Of a DNA stretch of 64,000 nucleotides, positions 30,060 through 40,961 are shown piece after piece (the first letter of the stretch is position 1; the number at the start of each line of letters is the position of its first letter). Origin of the DNA: Bacteroidales bacterium. Lineage in GTDB: Bacteria; Bacteroidota; Bacteroidia; Bacteroidales; UBA932. Below the pieces are notes generated by a model, which ran no database searches, was not told the DNA's origin, and saw nothing but the letters and a program-made list of their open reading frames with translations. Made by a program: the position numbers and the translations under genes. The stretch spans positions 1 through 64,000 of the forward strand of contig JAFZFH010000001.1 in NCBI GenBank assembly GCA_017555965.1. Reading direction: 5' to 3'.

Positions 30060-31337
30060 TTAGTGGAGCTTGCCACTCAATAATAAGGCATCGAATGCAT
30101 CCTTTTCAATATAGATTCTTCCTCCTCGGGAAATCTTGGGAAGAGAGAGCCTTTGGACCAGTTTTGATGCGGCTCGTTTGCTAATTGAAAGCACCTCGGA
30201 AATATAGTCCGTAGTGTAATACTTATCTGTATCTATAAGGTATCCCAAGAGGTCATCGATATGGGTCTGTGAATAATATGTATATCCTCCTTCCTTCTTC
30301 TTCGGCACCTGGTTACGATAGAGTATACCGTGCAGCGTAGGTTTAAGAATATTGTACTTCTTGATTATATCGTCAACAGAGTACCACGACGTTATATCAG
30401 GATGTCTTTCTCTCAGACGTTTCTTGACAAGTTTGTCCACGTCCTTCTTCAAGTAGAACCTAGTGTTCCTGTATTTCACAAACTGCAGATTGCTGCGCCT
30501 GAGATAATGCTGCATCACATTAAGAGCTACACCATACTCATGCGCCGCTTCCGGAATTGTGATTCTGTCACCCTGTAAAACCGGACTGACTGTCTTATCA
30601 GGTACCTCGATCTTTTTCTTGGTCTTGACCCGCAGGGATACTTCAGAGAGGAGAATCTCCTTTAGGGAGGACCGTTCTATCAGAGTGACACCCGGCATCT
30701 GCTTTGTCTTGATTATTCCTTGAGATATATACCTGTAAAGTGTTCTGCGACTTATTCCTAGATAAGCAGCTGCAGAATTAGGTCTGAGCAGTTCAGAATC
30801 AGCTGGAGCATTGAGCTCCCGCACAGCAACCTTCTGGTATATGGATTCTGCCGTTATCTTGCCTTGATCCTCAGACACTTTTTCTCGAATCCTGTATGCC
30901 TTTGCGCAGCTGCTGCAGCAGAACATAGTGGTTATCTTCATGGCATCGAAGTCACGTCCGCAGTTGGCACAGGCTTTTACGATTTTCAGCTGCCGGCGTG
31001 GTAAGCTTGAATCAACAATTTTTTGAACATAGTTTTCACGCCTTTTGATATCTTTGAGACCCTCATTTTTTGACTTCCTATAAATCTTGCCACACTTTGG
31101 AGAGCAGTATATGGTATTGGTCTTCTTCGCGGTAAAAGGCTTATGACAGTTAGGGCATACCTTATTGTATATAACCTCATTCAGGGTCTTACTATCTCCT
31201 TGTATATCAAGGGCATGCCGAGTCTGCTTCGCCCAGTTTCTGGACTTCACATAGCAGTTCTGGCTGCAGTATCTGGACGAATATTTTGCGGAATGAAATT
31301 CTCGTCCACAGACTTTACATACTTTCTTAAAACTCAT
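30060..31337 (-). CDS. Protein with three zinc ribbons and four HTH units
   Basis: A 425-residue protein with unusual architecture. Three C-x2-C...C-x3-C zinc motifs lie in tandem: CKVCGREFHSAKYSSRYC (about 7-24), CPNCHKPFTAKKTNTIYC and CANCGRDFDAMKITTMFC. Then four excisionase-like HTH units follow, each with an AAxYLGISRRTLYRYI-like helix pair: about residues 187-230, 260-305, 320-365 and 370-420. It is the outermost gene of the element beside its end, next to the integrase. A recombination-directionality or end-binding role is inferred from the seven DNA-binding-like units; I know no function for the family. Confidence 0.75.
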   Translation of the reverse strand: MSFKKVCKVCGREFHSAKYSSRYCSQNCYVKSRNWAKQTRHALDIQGDSKTLNEVIYNKVCPNCHKPFTAKKTNTIYCSPKCGKIYRKSKNEGLKDIKRRENYVQKIVDSSLPRRQLKIVKACANCGRDFDAMKITTMFCCSSCAKAYRIREKVSEDQGKITAESIYQKVAVRELNAPADSELLRPNSAAAYLGISRRTLYRYISQGIIKTKQMPGVTLIERSSLKEILLSEVSLRVKTKKKIEVPDKTVSPVLQGDRITIPEAAHEYGVALNVMQHYLRRSNLQFVKYRNTRFYLKKDVDKLVKKRLRERHPDITSWYSVDDIIKKYNILKPTLHGILYRNQVPKKKEGGYTYYSQTHIDDLLGYLIDTDKYYTTDYISEVLSISKRAASKLVQRLSLPKISRGGRIYIEKDAFDALLLSGKLH

Positions 31338-31553
31338 CTCTACTTATTAGCTGTACCGTTTATAATGCCATTTTTGACACCTTTTTTGTGTCATGGTGTG
31401 TCATGGTGTGCCACCACGTGCCACAAAGTGGCTTACTTTGGGTCTGTACCTAGACAAAAAAATCTGGCCGGAGAGCCAAACGGTAGAAATTCGGTTCAAA
31501 ATATATCAAAAAAAATCCCCATATTTGCATTTGGTTGCAAAAAGGGGTACAAA
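31338..31553. other. Probable right end of the conjugative element
   Basis: The 215 bp between the zinc/HTH gene and the phosphofructokinase terminator hold no gene and mark the change from element to chromosome. Contents: tandem GTGTCATGGT repeats, several inverted repeats and AT-rich runs (ATATTTGCATTTGGTTGCAAAAA at about 31521-31543). No tRNA end is seen. The att core cannot be fixed, because the left end is outside the window. Confidence 0.5.
31375..31432. repeat. 10-bp tandem repeats with flanking inverted repeats
   Basis: GTGTCATGGT occurs twice in tandem at 31388-31407, followed by GTG, a period of exactly one helical turn. TGACAC (31375-31380) is inverted to GTGTCA, and GCCAC-aaa-GTGGC (31420-31432) follows. 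This looks like a clustered binding site for integrase arm, excision factor or the adjacent HTH protein. Confidence 0.55.
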
Positions 31554-31581
31554 AAAGAGAGTCACCTAAGTAACTCTCTTT
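31554..31581 (-). terminator. Terminator of the phosphofructokinase gene
   Basis: AAAGAGAGT and ACTCTCTTT form a perfect 9-bp stem with a 10-base loop. On the minus strand it is followed by T residues, about 40 bp after the stop codon at 31622. It belongs to the chromosome, so the element should end before about 31550. Confidence 0.85.
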
Positions 31582-31621
31582 CTATCAGTTAGCGACTAAA
31601 AATCGCTAAATATTTTCAAAA

Positions 31622-32863
31622 TTATTCGCCCCACTCCAGGATCTTCTTGAAGTCGTAAGCCTCAGGGTTGTCGATACCGAGAGCGCGAACTGCATCGTAG
31701 TCCTCCTCTGTCACGTAGTGAGCGATGTACTCGTAGTAGTTCTGTGAAGTACCGCTTGTGATGTCTACGATTCTTGGTGGGATCTTGCCAGTTACAGGGT
31801 CCTGGAGATCTGCGAGGTAAAGTGGTGATACGTTACCGAATGAGTCAACGTAAACCATGCAGCCTGTCTTACCCTCCTTGTAGAGCTGGTATACACCCAT
31901 TGCGAGCTCTGTACAGTAAGTAAGGTCAAATGCGATAGGATCCTGGCAACGAACGTCGTAACCGATCTCGAGCGGACGACCCTTAACCTTAAGACCTACA
32001 GCGTTGATCTCCTTCTCGAGGAGGTCGTTGAAGAGAACTGCCTTAGAAAGCTTACCAAGCTCTGGGTGACCGTGATCATCATATGTGAAGTGTACACCTG
32101 CTGCCTCGAGTTCCTTGATGTCGAGATCGTGGAAGAGACCCTCAGCTGTTACGATTGTACCGTAGTCGATACCCATAACCTTTCTCTTGATGATAGTAGA
32201 GAGAGAAAGCTTGATGATCTTGTCAAGGTTGATCTGAGTCTTGTTGAACATCTCAGGGATGATGGTCATTGGAGAATGAGTTGCCTCACCGATACCGAGT
32301 GCAAGGCTACCGCATGAGCGACCCATTGCGCAGAGTACGAACCAGTTACCTGATGTGCGTGCATCTTCGTAAGCTGTTCTTGCAATGTGAGCACCCTCGT
32401 TCTTTGCAGAGTTGTATCCGAAAGTAGGAGCGTTTGCAGGAAGAGGAAGGTCGTTGTCGATAGTCTTAGGGCAGTGGATGTTTGCGATTGGATATCCCTT
32501 TGCTGCGAGGAACTTAGAGATACGGTTTGCTGTAGAAGCAGTATCGTCACCACCGATAGTCACGAGAAGCTTGATGTTGTTGTCCTTGAAGAGGTCAAGG
32601 TTGAAGTTGTTCTCAAAGTCAGCATCAGTTGGCTTGAAACGGCTCATCTGAAGATATGAACCACCTCTGTTGAAGTAACGGTCAGCTGTTGCAAAAGTAA
32701 GGTCCTCGATCTGGGCGTTCTTGCAGAAAAGTCCTGAATAACCCTTGTGAAGACCGATAACTCTGAATCCCTTTGCAAGGAAAGTCTTTGCTACACTCAT
32801 TGAAACTGAGTTCATTCCTGGAGCGGGACCGCCGCCGCAGAGAATAATTACTGCATCTTTCAT
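31622..32863 (-). CDS. pfp: Phosphofructokinase, PPi-dependent type
   Basis: A 413-residue 6-phosphofructokinase that phosphorylates fructose 6-phosphate in glycolysis. The donor-site residues point to pyrophosphate: IGGDD (103-107) has Asp in place of the Gly of ATP enzymes, and PKTIDND (132-138) has Lys in place of Gly. MGRSCG (180-185) is the sugar-phosphate loop. Use of PPi makes the step reversible. Length is normal for the family. It has a single-gene transcript: promoter at 32964-32994, terminator at 31554-31581. The leader carries a dispersed-repeat-like sequence. Confidence 0.93.
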   Translation of the reverse strand: MKDAVIILCGGGPAPGMNSVSMSVAKTFLAKGFRVIGLHKGYSGLFCKNAQIEDLTFATADRYFNRGGSYLQMSRFKPTDADFENNFNLDLFKDNNIKLLVTIGGDDTASTANRISKFLAAKGYPIANIHCPKTIDNDLPLPANAPTFGYNSAKNEGAHIARTAYEDARTSGNWFVLCAMGRSCGSLALGIGEATHSPMTIIPEMFNKTQINLDKIIKLSLSTIIKRKVMGIDYGTIVTAEGLFHDLDIKELEAAGVHFTYDDHGHPELGKLSKAVLFNDLLEKEINAVGLKVKGRPLEIGYDVRCQDPIAFDLTYCTELAMGVYQLYKEGKTGCMVYVDSFGNVSPLYLADLQDPVTGKIPPRIVDITSGTSQNYYEYIAHYVTEEDYDAVRALGIDNPEAYDFKKILEWGE

Positions 32864-32905
32864 AATAATTTTCTGATATAAATTTAGTTGTTAAAATTTC
32901 TGTTG

Positions 32906-32945
32906 GAGATTTCCCGACTCCACTTCGTTCCGCTCGAAATGACAG
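32906..32945. repeat. REP-like dispersed repeat in the pfp leader
   Basis: The minus strand reads TGTCATTTCGAGCGGAACGA, then AGTGGAGTCGGGAAATCTC. Its ends ATTTCGA and TCGGGAAAT pair with little disruption. I recall closely similar sequences (TCATTTCGAGCGnAGCGAG...AAATCT) scattered between genes in many Bacteroidota genomes. Only one copy is in the window, so the repeat status rests on memory. Confidence 0.5.
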
Positions 32946-32963
32946 TTGAGCCCAAAATCGTGG

Positions 32964-32995
32964 CAAATTTATCAATTTTTACCCGAATTCACAAT
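32964..32995 (-). promoter_or_regulatory. Promoter of pfp
   Basis: On the minus strand ATTG, a 20-bp spacer and TAAATTTG (32964-32971) fit the consensus. The leader is about 100 bases and includes the REP-like sequence. Confidence 0.65.
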
Positions 32996-33007
32996 AAATC
33001 TAGCTTA

Positions 33008-35118
<2,111 letters not shown>

Positions 35119-35126
35119 AGCAAGAC

Positions 35127-36053
35127 ATGAAAAGACTTGTAAGGAAGACACATAGACTGAAGGATTTCATCAGGACCGACATGTGGGAATTGGATTTGGA
35201 AGAATTTTCAAAAGCCAAGGCCAGGTTCATCAAATACCTTAAGGTCGGCGCCATCACAATCAAGACATTCTCCAGCGAGAAGATCGGATTCCAAGCTGTA
35301 GCCTTGAGTTTCTTCAGCACCATGTCAGTCATTCCTTTCGTCGCAATCATCTTTGCCATAACTGACGGTTTCGGGCTTGCTGAACCATTGAAAGGATTCC
35401 TGTACGAGTATTTCAACAACAGTCAGCAGACAATAGATACTGTGCTGGGATTTGCACAGAACATCATCGATGCGGCCAAAGGCAGCACTGTCGGCCTTTT
35501 CAGTTCCCTGCTCTTCGCATGGATCGTAGTATGGATGATGCTTTGTGTGGAGAAGGTGTTCAACAACGTATGGAGGGTTCAGAAGTCCAGAAAGCTGATA
35601 AAGAGACTTTCGGTCATCATAGCAATGCTTTTTGTATCGCCGTTTGTGATCCTTGTATTCTTCGGTGGTACAGTGATGTACTCGCACGCACTGAGTTATC
35701 TCGGACTTGATGTCGAGTCTTTCTCAGTCATCAAGACCTTGATTACATGGGTGCTTTTCGGAGCAGTAGCGACCTTTACATTCTCCGCAATGTACAAGTT
35801 CATTCCGAATGCGAAAGTACATTACACATGTGCCCTCAGTGCTGCAATACCTGCAGGAATAGCATTCGCAGCAGTAAACTATCTCTATCTGGAGACACAG
35901 GTGATGGTAACAAGAATGAGTGGAATTTTCGGAGCATTCGCGGCTGTGCCGCTCTTCATGGTATGGATAAACATCGGATGGTTCATAATCCTTCTCGGAT
36001 CAGAAATATCCTATGCATTCCAGCATGTAGACAACTATAACACAGAAGAATAA
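35127..36053 (+). CDS. YihY/BrkB-family inner-membrane protein
   Basis: A 308-residue membrane protein with about six membrane segments (for example ALSFFSTMSVIPFVAIIFAI, LFAWIVVWMMLCVEKVFNNV, VPLFMVWINIGWFIILLGSE). The segments FNNVWRVQKSRK and YKFIPNAKVHYTCALSAAI are YihY/BrkB signatures. Members have been called RNase BN in error; their real function is unclear, perhaps transport. It follows ligA by 8 bp, so it is co-transcribed. Confidence 0.9.
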   Translation: MKRLVRKTHRLKDFIRTDMWELDLEEFSKAKARFIKYLKVGAITIKTFSSEKIGFQAVALSFFSTMSVIPFVAIIFAITDGFGLAEPLKGFLYEYFNNSQQTIDTVLGFAQNIIDAAKGSTVGLFSSLLFAWIVVWMMLCVEKVFNNVWRVQKSRKLIKRLSVIIAMLFVSPFVILVFFGGTVMYSHALSYLGLDVESFSVIKTLITWVLFGAVATFTFSAMYKFIPNAKVHYTCALSAAIPAGIAFAAVNYLYLETQVMVTRMSGIFGAFAAVPLFMVWINIGWFIILLGSEISYAFQHVDNYNTEE

Positions 36054-36067
36054 ACAGATAAAAACAT

Positions 36068-38308
36068 ATGGGTAAGATTTCAGAATTTACCGCACAGGAC
36101 CATGAGGTCATCGCCAGAGATTATGCAGACCTTAAGGAAGCAGCCCGCAAGCGCTGTACAGACCCTAAGGAACTGGAGATAATACAGAAGGCCTTCGAAT
36201 TCGCCAATGAAGCACATAAGGGCGTAAGAAGACGTTCCGGAGAGCCATATATCCTCCACCCTATCGCGGTGGCAAAGATTGTCGTAAGCAACATCGGCCT
36301 CGGATACAAGTCAATAGTGGCCGCTCTGCTTCATGACGTCGTTGAAGACACAGACTATACTGTCGACGATCTCAGCAGTCTCTTCGGAGAGAAAGTGGCT
36401 ACACTTGTCGAAGGACTTACCAAGATCAAGACAGTCCTTGACAATGAGGATAAGGCTCAGCAGAAGAGTATGCAGGCTGAGAATTTCAAGCGCATCCTCC
36501 TTACGCTCAATGATGACGTCAGAGTGGTGCTCATCAAGCTTGCTGACCGTCTCCACAACTGCAGGACAATCGAGTTTATGCCTGAGCACAAGAGGGACAA
36601 GATCCTCAGCGAGACCATGTTCGTGTTCATTCCGCTTGCCCATAGACTCGGTCTCTACAGCGTAAAATCCGAGATGGAAGACATCTGGCTCAGATTCAAG
36701 GAGCCGGAGGCATTCAATGAGATCACAGCAAAGATCAACAGGAACATCTCCGACAAGGACAAGCAGATCAACGAATTCATCGCACCTATCGAAGACTCGC
36801 TCAAGAGATCAGGCTTCAAGTTTGAAATCAAGAAGAGAGTCAAGACTCCATATTCGATCTGGAACAAGATGCAGACAAAAGGCATCAGCTTCGATCAGAT
36901 CTATGACCTCTATGCAGTCCGTATCATATTCGATCCTGACACAAACACAAAAGAGACAGAACGTGACCAGTGCTACCATGTGTTCTCAATCATCACTGCG
37001 CTCTACCGCTATAAGGCAGACCGAGTGAGAGACTGGGTCAACTACCCTAAGAACAACGGATATGAGGCACTCCATTGTACACTCATGAGCCAGTCCGGTA
37101 TCTGGATCGAGGTACAGATCCGTTCAAGAAGAATGAACGAGATTGCTGAGAAGGGTATCGCCGCACATTGGGCATACAAGAAGGACGGCTTTGCTGAGAA
37201 CGAGAGCGAGATGGACAAATGGATCACAAAGGTCAAGGAGATCCTTGTAAATCCGGACATAAATGCCCTCGATCTTCTCGACATGATCCACAACGACCTC
37301 ATCAAGACCGACATAATCGTCTTTACCCCAAAAGGCGAACAGAGGAGCATCGAGAAAGGTGCTACAGCGTTGGATTTTGCTTATTCAATCCACTCTCAGA
37401 TCGGAAACAAGGCCATCGCTGCAAAGGTGAACCTTCGTCTCGTACCGCTCTCATACGTCCTTAAGACCGGAGACCAGATCGAGATCATCACTGCGGAGAA
37501 CGAAAAACCTAAGAGCGAATGGCTCAACTTCGTGAAGACAAGAAAGGCAAGAAGCCTCATCATCGACTATCTGAAGAGCGAGAGAAATGAAAGCATCGTG
37601 ATCGGTAAGAAGATGGTGAAGGAACAGCTTGAAGCCCTCGGATACAAGTTTGGTGACAAGACGGTGAACATGCTCATGAACGGCTACGAAATCTTTGAAG
37701 CAAAGCCGGACGAGCTCTATTTCCGTGTAGGTATCGGTATGATCAAGCTCAACAACCTTTCAGAGGTCCTCAAGAAAGCTCATGAGAAAGCAAACAAGAA
37801 GACTACAGGATGGTCATTCCCATGGTTCAAGACTCCTAAGGAAGAGAAGAAGGAAGACTATGTGATCGACGGACATGATACCAAGCATAAATATGTCATC
37901 GCATCGTGCTGCAATCCTATCCCAGGAGACAGCGTTGTAGGATTCAAGGCATCAGACGGAACTGTGACTGTACACAAGAAGTCATGCCCTACTGCCAACA
38001 ACCTTGCATCCAAGTTCGGTGACAAGATCGTGATGCCTACATGGGAACACGCAAAAGACCAGAACCTTTCATTCCTGGTACGTCTTTCACTCAAGGGATT
38101 TGACCGTATCGGTATGATCAACGACATCACACGATACATATCGTTTGTATTGAGCGTGAACATCAAGAAGTTCTACCTCGGCACAGAAGACGGTGTATTT
38201 GAAGGATACATTGATCTTTTTGTGAACGAGATGGGAGACCTCGAGAAGCTGATCAAGAAGCTTGAGAAGATAGAGGGTATCCAGAGCGTCATAAGGACAG
38301 ATTTATAA
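36068..38308 (+). CDS. relA/spoT: Bifunctional (p)ppGpp synthetase/hydrolase
   Basis: A 746-residue long Rel-type enzyme that makes and degrades the stringent-response alarmone. The HD hydrolase domain has HDVVEDTDYT (about 89) and LADRLHNCRTIEFM; the synthetase domain has YDLYAVRIIFD, YPKNNGYEALHCTLM and EVQIRSRRMNEIAEKGIAAHW. TGS (about 400-465) and a C-terminal ACT domain (about 665-740) follow. Both HD and EVQIR sites look intact, so it should be bifunctional. It lies 14 bp after the YihY gene. Confidence 0.96.
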   Translation: MGKISEFTAQDHEVIARDYADLKEAARKRCTDPKELEIIQKAFEFANEAHKGVRRRSGEPYILHPIAVAKIVVSNIGLGYKSIVAALLHDVVEDTDYTVDDLSSLFGEKVATLVEGLTKIKTVLDNEDKAQQKSMQAENFKRILLTLNDDVRVVLIKLADRLHNCRTIEFMPEHKRDKILSETMFVFIPLAHRLGLYSVKSEMEDIWLRFKEPEAFNEITAKINRNISDKDKQINEFIAPIEDSLKRSGFKFEIKKRVKTPYSIWNKMQTKGISFDQIYDLYAVRIIFDPDTNTKETERDQCYHVFSIITALYRYKADRVRDWVNYPKNNGYEALHCTLMSQSGIWIEVQIRSRRMNEIAEKGIAAHWAYKKDGFAENESEMDKWITKVKEILVNPDINALDLLDMIHNDLIKTDIIVFTPKGEQRSIEKGATALDFAYSIHSQIGNKAIAAKVNLRLVPLSYVLKTGDQIEIITAENEKPKSEWLNFVKTRKARSLIIDYLKSERNESIVIGKKMVKEQLEALGYKFGDKTVNMLMNGYEIFEAKPDELYFRVGIGMIKLNNLSEVLKKAHEKANKKTTGWSFPWFKTPKEEKKEDYVIDGHDTKHKYVIASCCNPIPGDSVVGFKASDGTVTVHKKSCPTANNLASKFGDKIVMPTWEHAKDQNLSFLVRLSLKGFDRIGMINDITRYISFVLSVNIKKFYLGTEDGVFEGYIDLFVNEMGDLEKLIKKLEKIEGIQSVIRTDL

Positions 38309-38318
38309 AACATTTGAA

Positions 38319-40112
38319 ATGAAGAGATTACTGAAGAGTTTCTTTCCAATAATACCAATCGCTACAATACTTGGTGTGATGATATTTTCGCATTCATGTG
38401 CGAACACTACATCTGCACCAAGCGGTGGTCCGAAGGATACCATACCACCGCTCATAACAGAGATTTACCCGGAACTCGGAATGACGAATATTCCGGTGCA
38501 TGGAACAAAGATTGAAGTCAAGTTCAATGAATATGTACAGGTCAAGGATCCTAAAAGCCTTTTCCTCTCCCCTCCTCTTGAGAAGACACCTAAATACAAG
38601 CTCAAGGGAAAGGGAGTTGTCATTACATTTGAAAATGACCTGGATTCAAACAAGACATATACATTGGACCTTACCAATGCAATTGCCGACAATAACGAAG
38701 GCAACATGTATCCGGGATTCACCTTGGTCTTCTCTACAGGAGACAAGATCGACTCCATGATGGTGACCGGTACAGTGCGTGACTGCAACACACTTGATCC
38801 GATCAAAGGTGCAAAGGTGATGCTCTACAAGGATCTTGCAGACTCTGCAATCTTCCTTACCAGACCTGACGCTGCAGTCAAGACAGATGACTGGGGTTTC
38901 TTCTGCCTCAGAAACATCCAGGACACAGTATATAGAATGTATGCGATCATAGATGAAAATAACGATAACAAGTATGACCCTGAAACAGAGAAGGTTGCAT
39001 TCCTTGATACGATATTCCGTCCTGTAATCGTAGTAAATGACTCGCTTCCTGAGCTCATGAAATTCGACATGAAGGATACCGTGCATTGTATGGCCAGAAA
39101 TTCTGAGGTGGAACTCAATGTGTTCAGAGAGAAGCCGTCAAAACAGATGATCGTCAACAGGGAAAGAGTTGGAGAAAGAACTGCATATATCACCTTCATG
39201 GCACCAAATCCGCAGATTGACTCATTGTGGTTTACCGGCATTCCGTCTGAAAGCGTGATAACTCAGTTCAACCAGGTAAAGGACAGTCTTGAAATCTGGA
39301 TCAATGATTCTAAAAAACAGCCGGACACTCTCTTCCTTAATGTCAAGTACATGAAGACCGATTCACTCGGTGTTCTTGCCAGCACTACGGAGGAAATCAA
39401 ACTCATCAAGCCTAAGAAATCTCCAGGTAAGACTCAATCAAAGGATATCAGAAAAGAAGATACGACTGCAGTATTTACTTTGGAGGCAAAGCCTGAAACT
39501 GTAGAACAGTACGGCTATACTCTGGAGTTTAAGCATCCTGTGGTCGAGAGTGCATTTGATTCCCTGACATTCAGATATCTTAATCCACGTCAGCAGGAAG
39601 CAAAGGCGAAATATACCGTGACTCAGGATTCGCTTAACTTGAGAAAGTACTACATCAAACCATCAATTGAACTTCAGCAGGGATATGAATATTACCTTAA
39701 GGTCCCTTACCGTAAGTTCAAGGATATCAATGGATTCTACAACGACAGTACAGAGGTGAAGGTAGTTCTGCCGACTGACGAAAAGCTCAGTACCATGAAC
39801 CTCAATCTGACAAATGTCAAGAACAAGTACATTGTTGACCTTCTGAATGAAAAGCGCAATCAGATACTCAGGTCATACATTGTAGAGGAAGATGCGGTAC
39901 TTAAGTTCCCTTATCTCAAGGCAGGAAAATACTCTATCCGAATTACAGAAGACCTTAACAGGAACGGTCTGGTAGATACAGGTATCCTTCTCGAACAGAA
40001 GCAGCCGGAGAAAGTCCGCTTCTATAAGCTCAGTGATGGTACATACCTTATCGACATACCAGAGAAGATGGAAATCGATCAGAATGTAGATGTAGAAGAA
40101 ATGTTCAGATAA
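38319..40112 (+). CDS. Ig-like-domain lipoprotein
   Basis: A 597-residue lipoprotein. The start MKRLLKSFFPIIPIATILG and lipobox HSCA (about 27) are followed by SAPSGGPKDTIPP and an Ig-like (Big_5-type) domain with IEVKFNEYVQVKDP, then repeated beta-sandwich units with YxLxFxxPV/EVxF. Bacteroidota genomes carry one or two copies with this exact start, usually near lptD or peptidoglycan genes; the function is not known. It is co-transcribed with the barrel protein behind it (3 bp). Confidence 0.85.
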   Translation: MKRLLKSFFPIIPIATILGVMIFSHSCANTTSAPSGGPKDTIPPLITEIYPELGMTNIPVHGTKIEVKFNEYVQVKDPKSLFLSPPLEKTPKYKLKGKGVVITFENDLDSNKTYTLDLTNAIADNNEGNMYPGFTLVFSTGDKIDSMMVTGTVRDCNTLDPIKGAKVMLYKDLADSAIFLTRPDAAVKTDDWGFFCLRNIQDTVYRMYAIIDENNDNKYDPETEKVAFLDTIFRPVIVVNDSLPELMKFDMKDTVHCMARNSEVELNVFREKPSKQMIVNRERVGERTAYITFMAPNPQIDSLWFTGIPSESVITQFNQVKDSLEIWINDSKKQPDTLFLNVKYMKTDSLGVLASTTEEIKLIKPKKSPGKTQSKDIRKEDTTAVFTLEAKPETVEQYGYTLEFKHPVVESAFDSLTFRYLNPRQQEAKAKYTVTQDSLNLRKYYIKPSIELQQGYEYYLKVPYRKFKDINGFYNDSTEVKVVLPTDEKLSTMNLNLTNVKNKYIVDLLNEKRNQILRSYIVEEDAVLKFPYLKAGKYSIRITEDLNRNGLVDTGILLEQKQPEKVRFYKLSDGTYLIDIPEKMEIDQNVDVEEMFR

Positions 40113-40115
40113 TAT

Positions 40116-40961
40116 ATGAAGAGATTCATTCACATAATATTCCTTTTCCTGTCATTCATCGGATTGCATGCCCAGCCCAGACAGCTTCCGAAGGGACTGA
40201 TAGAGGAAAAGTATACAAATGAGTTCCTGGATACGGTAGATGTCAAGAAAAAACTTGAAATCAATGACTATTCTATGTTGGGATTCACATACGGTGTCAA
40301 TTTGAGCCGAGTAATGTGGAATCCTGCACAGAATCAGAATATGCTTATCATACCGAAGAACTTCGGCATATCATATACCAAATACGGCAAGATGTTCGGA
40401 TATATGCCGTATTTCGGTTTCCAGATCGGTATCAACTACAGCCAGGAAGGTTATGAATTCGAGCATAATGCTGATAAGAATTACACATACACCATCGAAG
40501 GAGCCGAAAAGGCCATATTCGACGTTGTAGAGGTTCCGGTATTGATGCACTGCCACTATGACCTTTGGAACTTCAAGATCATCGCCAATCTAGGATGTTA
40601 TGGAGGATATAGAATCGGAATCCATCGCTATCCGGGCGTGACCGGATACGTCAGACCGGAAGTAGAGAATTCATTCGTTGATACTGACAGAAGACTGGAC
40701 TATGGTCTGAAGGGTGGATTCGGATTCGGATTGGTATTCGACCCGATCGAGATACATATAATGGCAACATATAAGCACTCGTTCGGTTCCCTCTATGAAC
40801 CTGACTTCTATAGTGAATACTATTACAGATATGCATACCCAAGCAATATCGTGATTTCAGCAGGTGTTCAATTCCATCTTTCAAAGAGAACAGGAAAGAC
40901 AAAGGCTGCACTTAAGCAGGAAGCAAAGGAAATGGTTTACGGAAAAAATAAGATCAGATAA
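40116..40961 (+). CDS. Outer-membrane barrel protein (porin-like)
   Basis: A 281-residue exported protein, signal MKRFIHIIFLFLSFIGLHAQ, with regularly spaced amphipathic strands rich in Tyr, Gly and Phe (for example FGYMPYFGFQIGINYSQEGY). It is of the outer-membrane beta-barrel (PorT-like/OMP_b-brl_2) type. The end KLSKRTGK-like tail (about 260-281) is basic and lacks an aromatic terminus. It shares a base with the start of ispG, so all three genes are linked. Confidence 0.8.
   Translation: MKRFIHIIFLFLSFIGLHAQPRQLPKGLIEEKYTNEFLDTVDVKKKLEINDYSMLGFTYGVNLSRVMWNPAQNQNMLIIPKNFGISYTKYGKMFGYMPYFGFQIGINYSQEGYEFEHNADKNYTYTIEGAEKAIFDVVEVPVLMHCHYDLWNFKIIANLGCYGGYRIGIHRYPGVTGYVRPEVENSFVDTDRRLDYGLKGGFGFGLVFDPIEIHIMATYKHSFGSLYEPDFYSEYYYRYAYPSNIVISAGVQFHLSKRTGKTKAALKQEAKEMVYGKNKIR

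Noticed and set aside
28754-31550. CTnDOT-type att core (GTANNTTTGC) near the integrase or element end
   Set aside because: Only partial matches (TAATATTTGC near 28808, CCATATTTGC near 31520); neither fits the first three bases.
31338-31620. tRNA gene as ICE target at the right end
   Set aside because: The region cannot be folded into a cloverleaf; the only clear hairpin is the pfp terminator.
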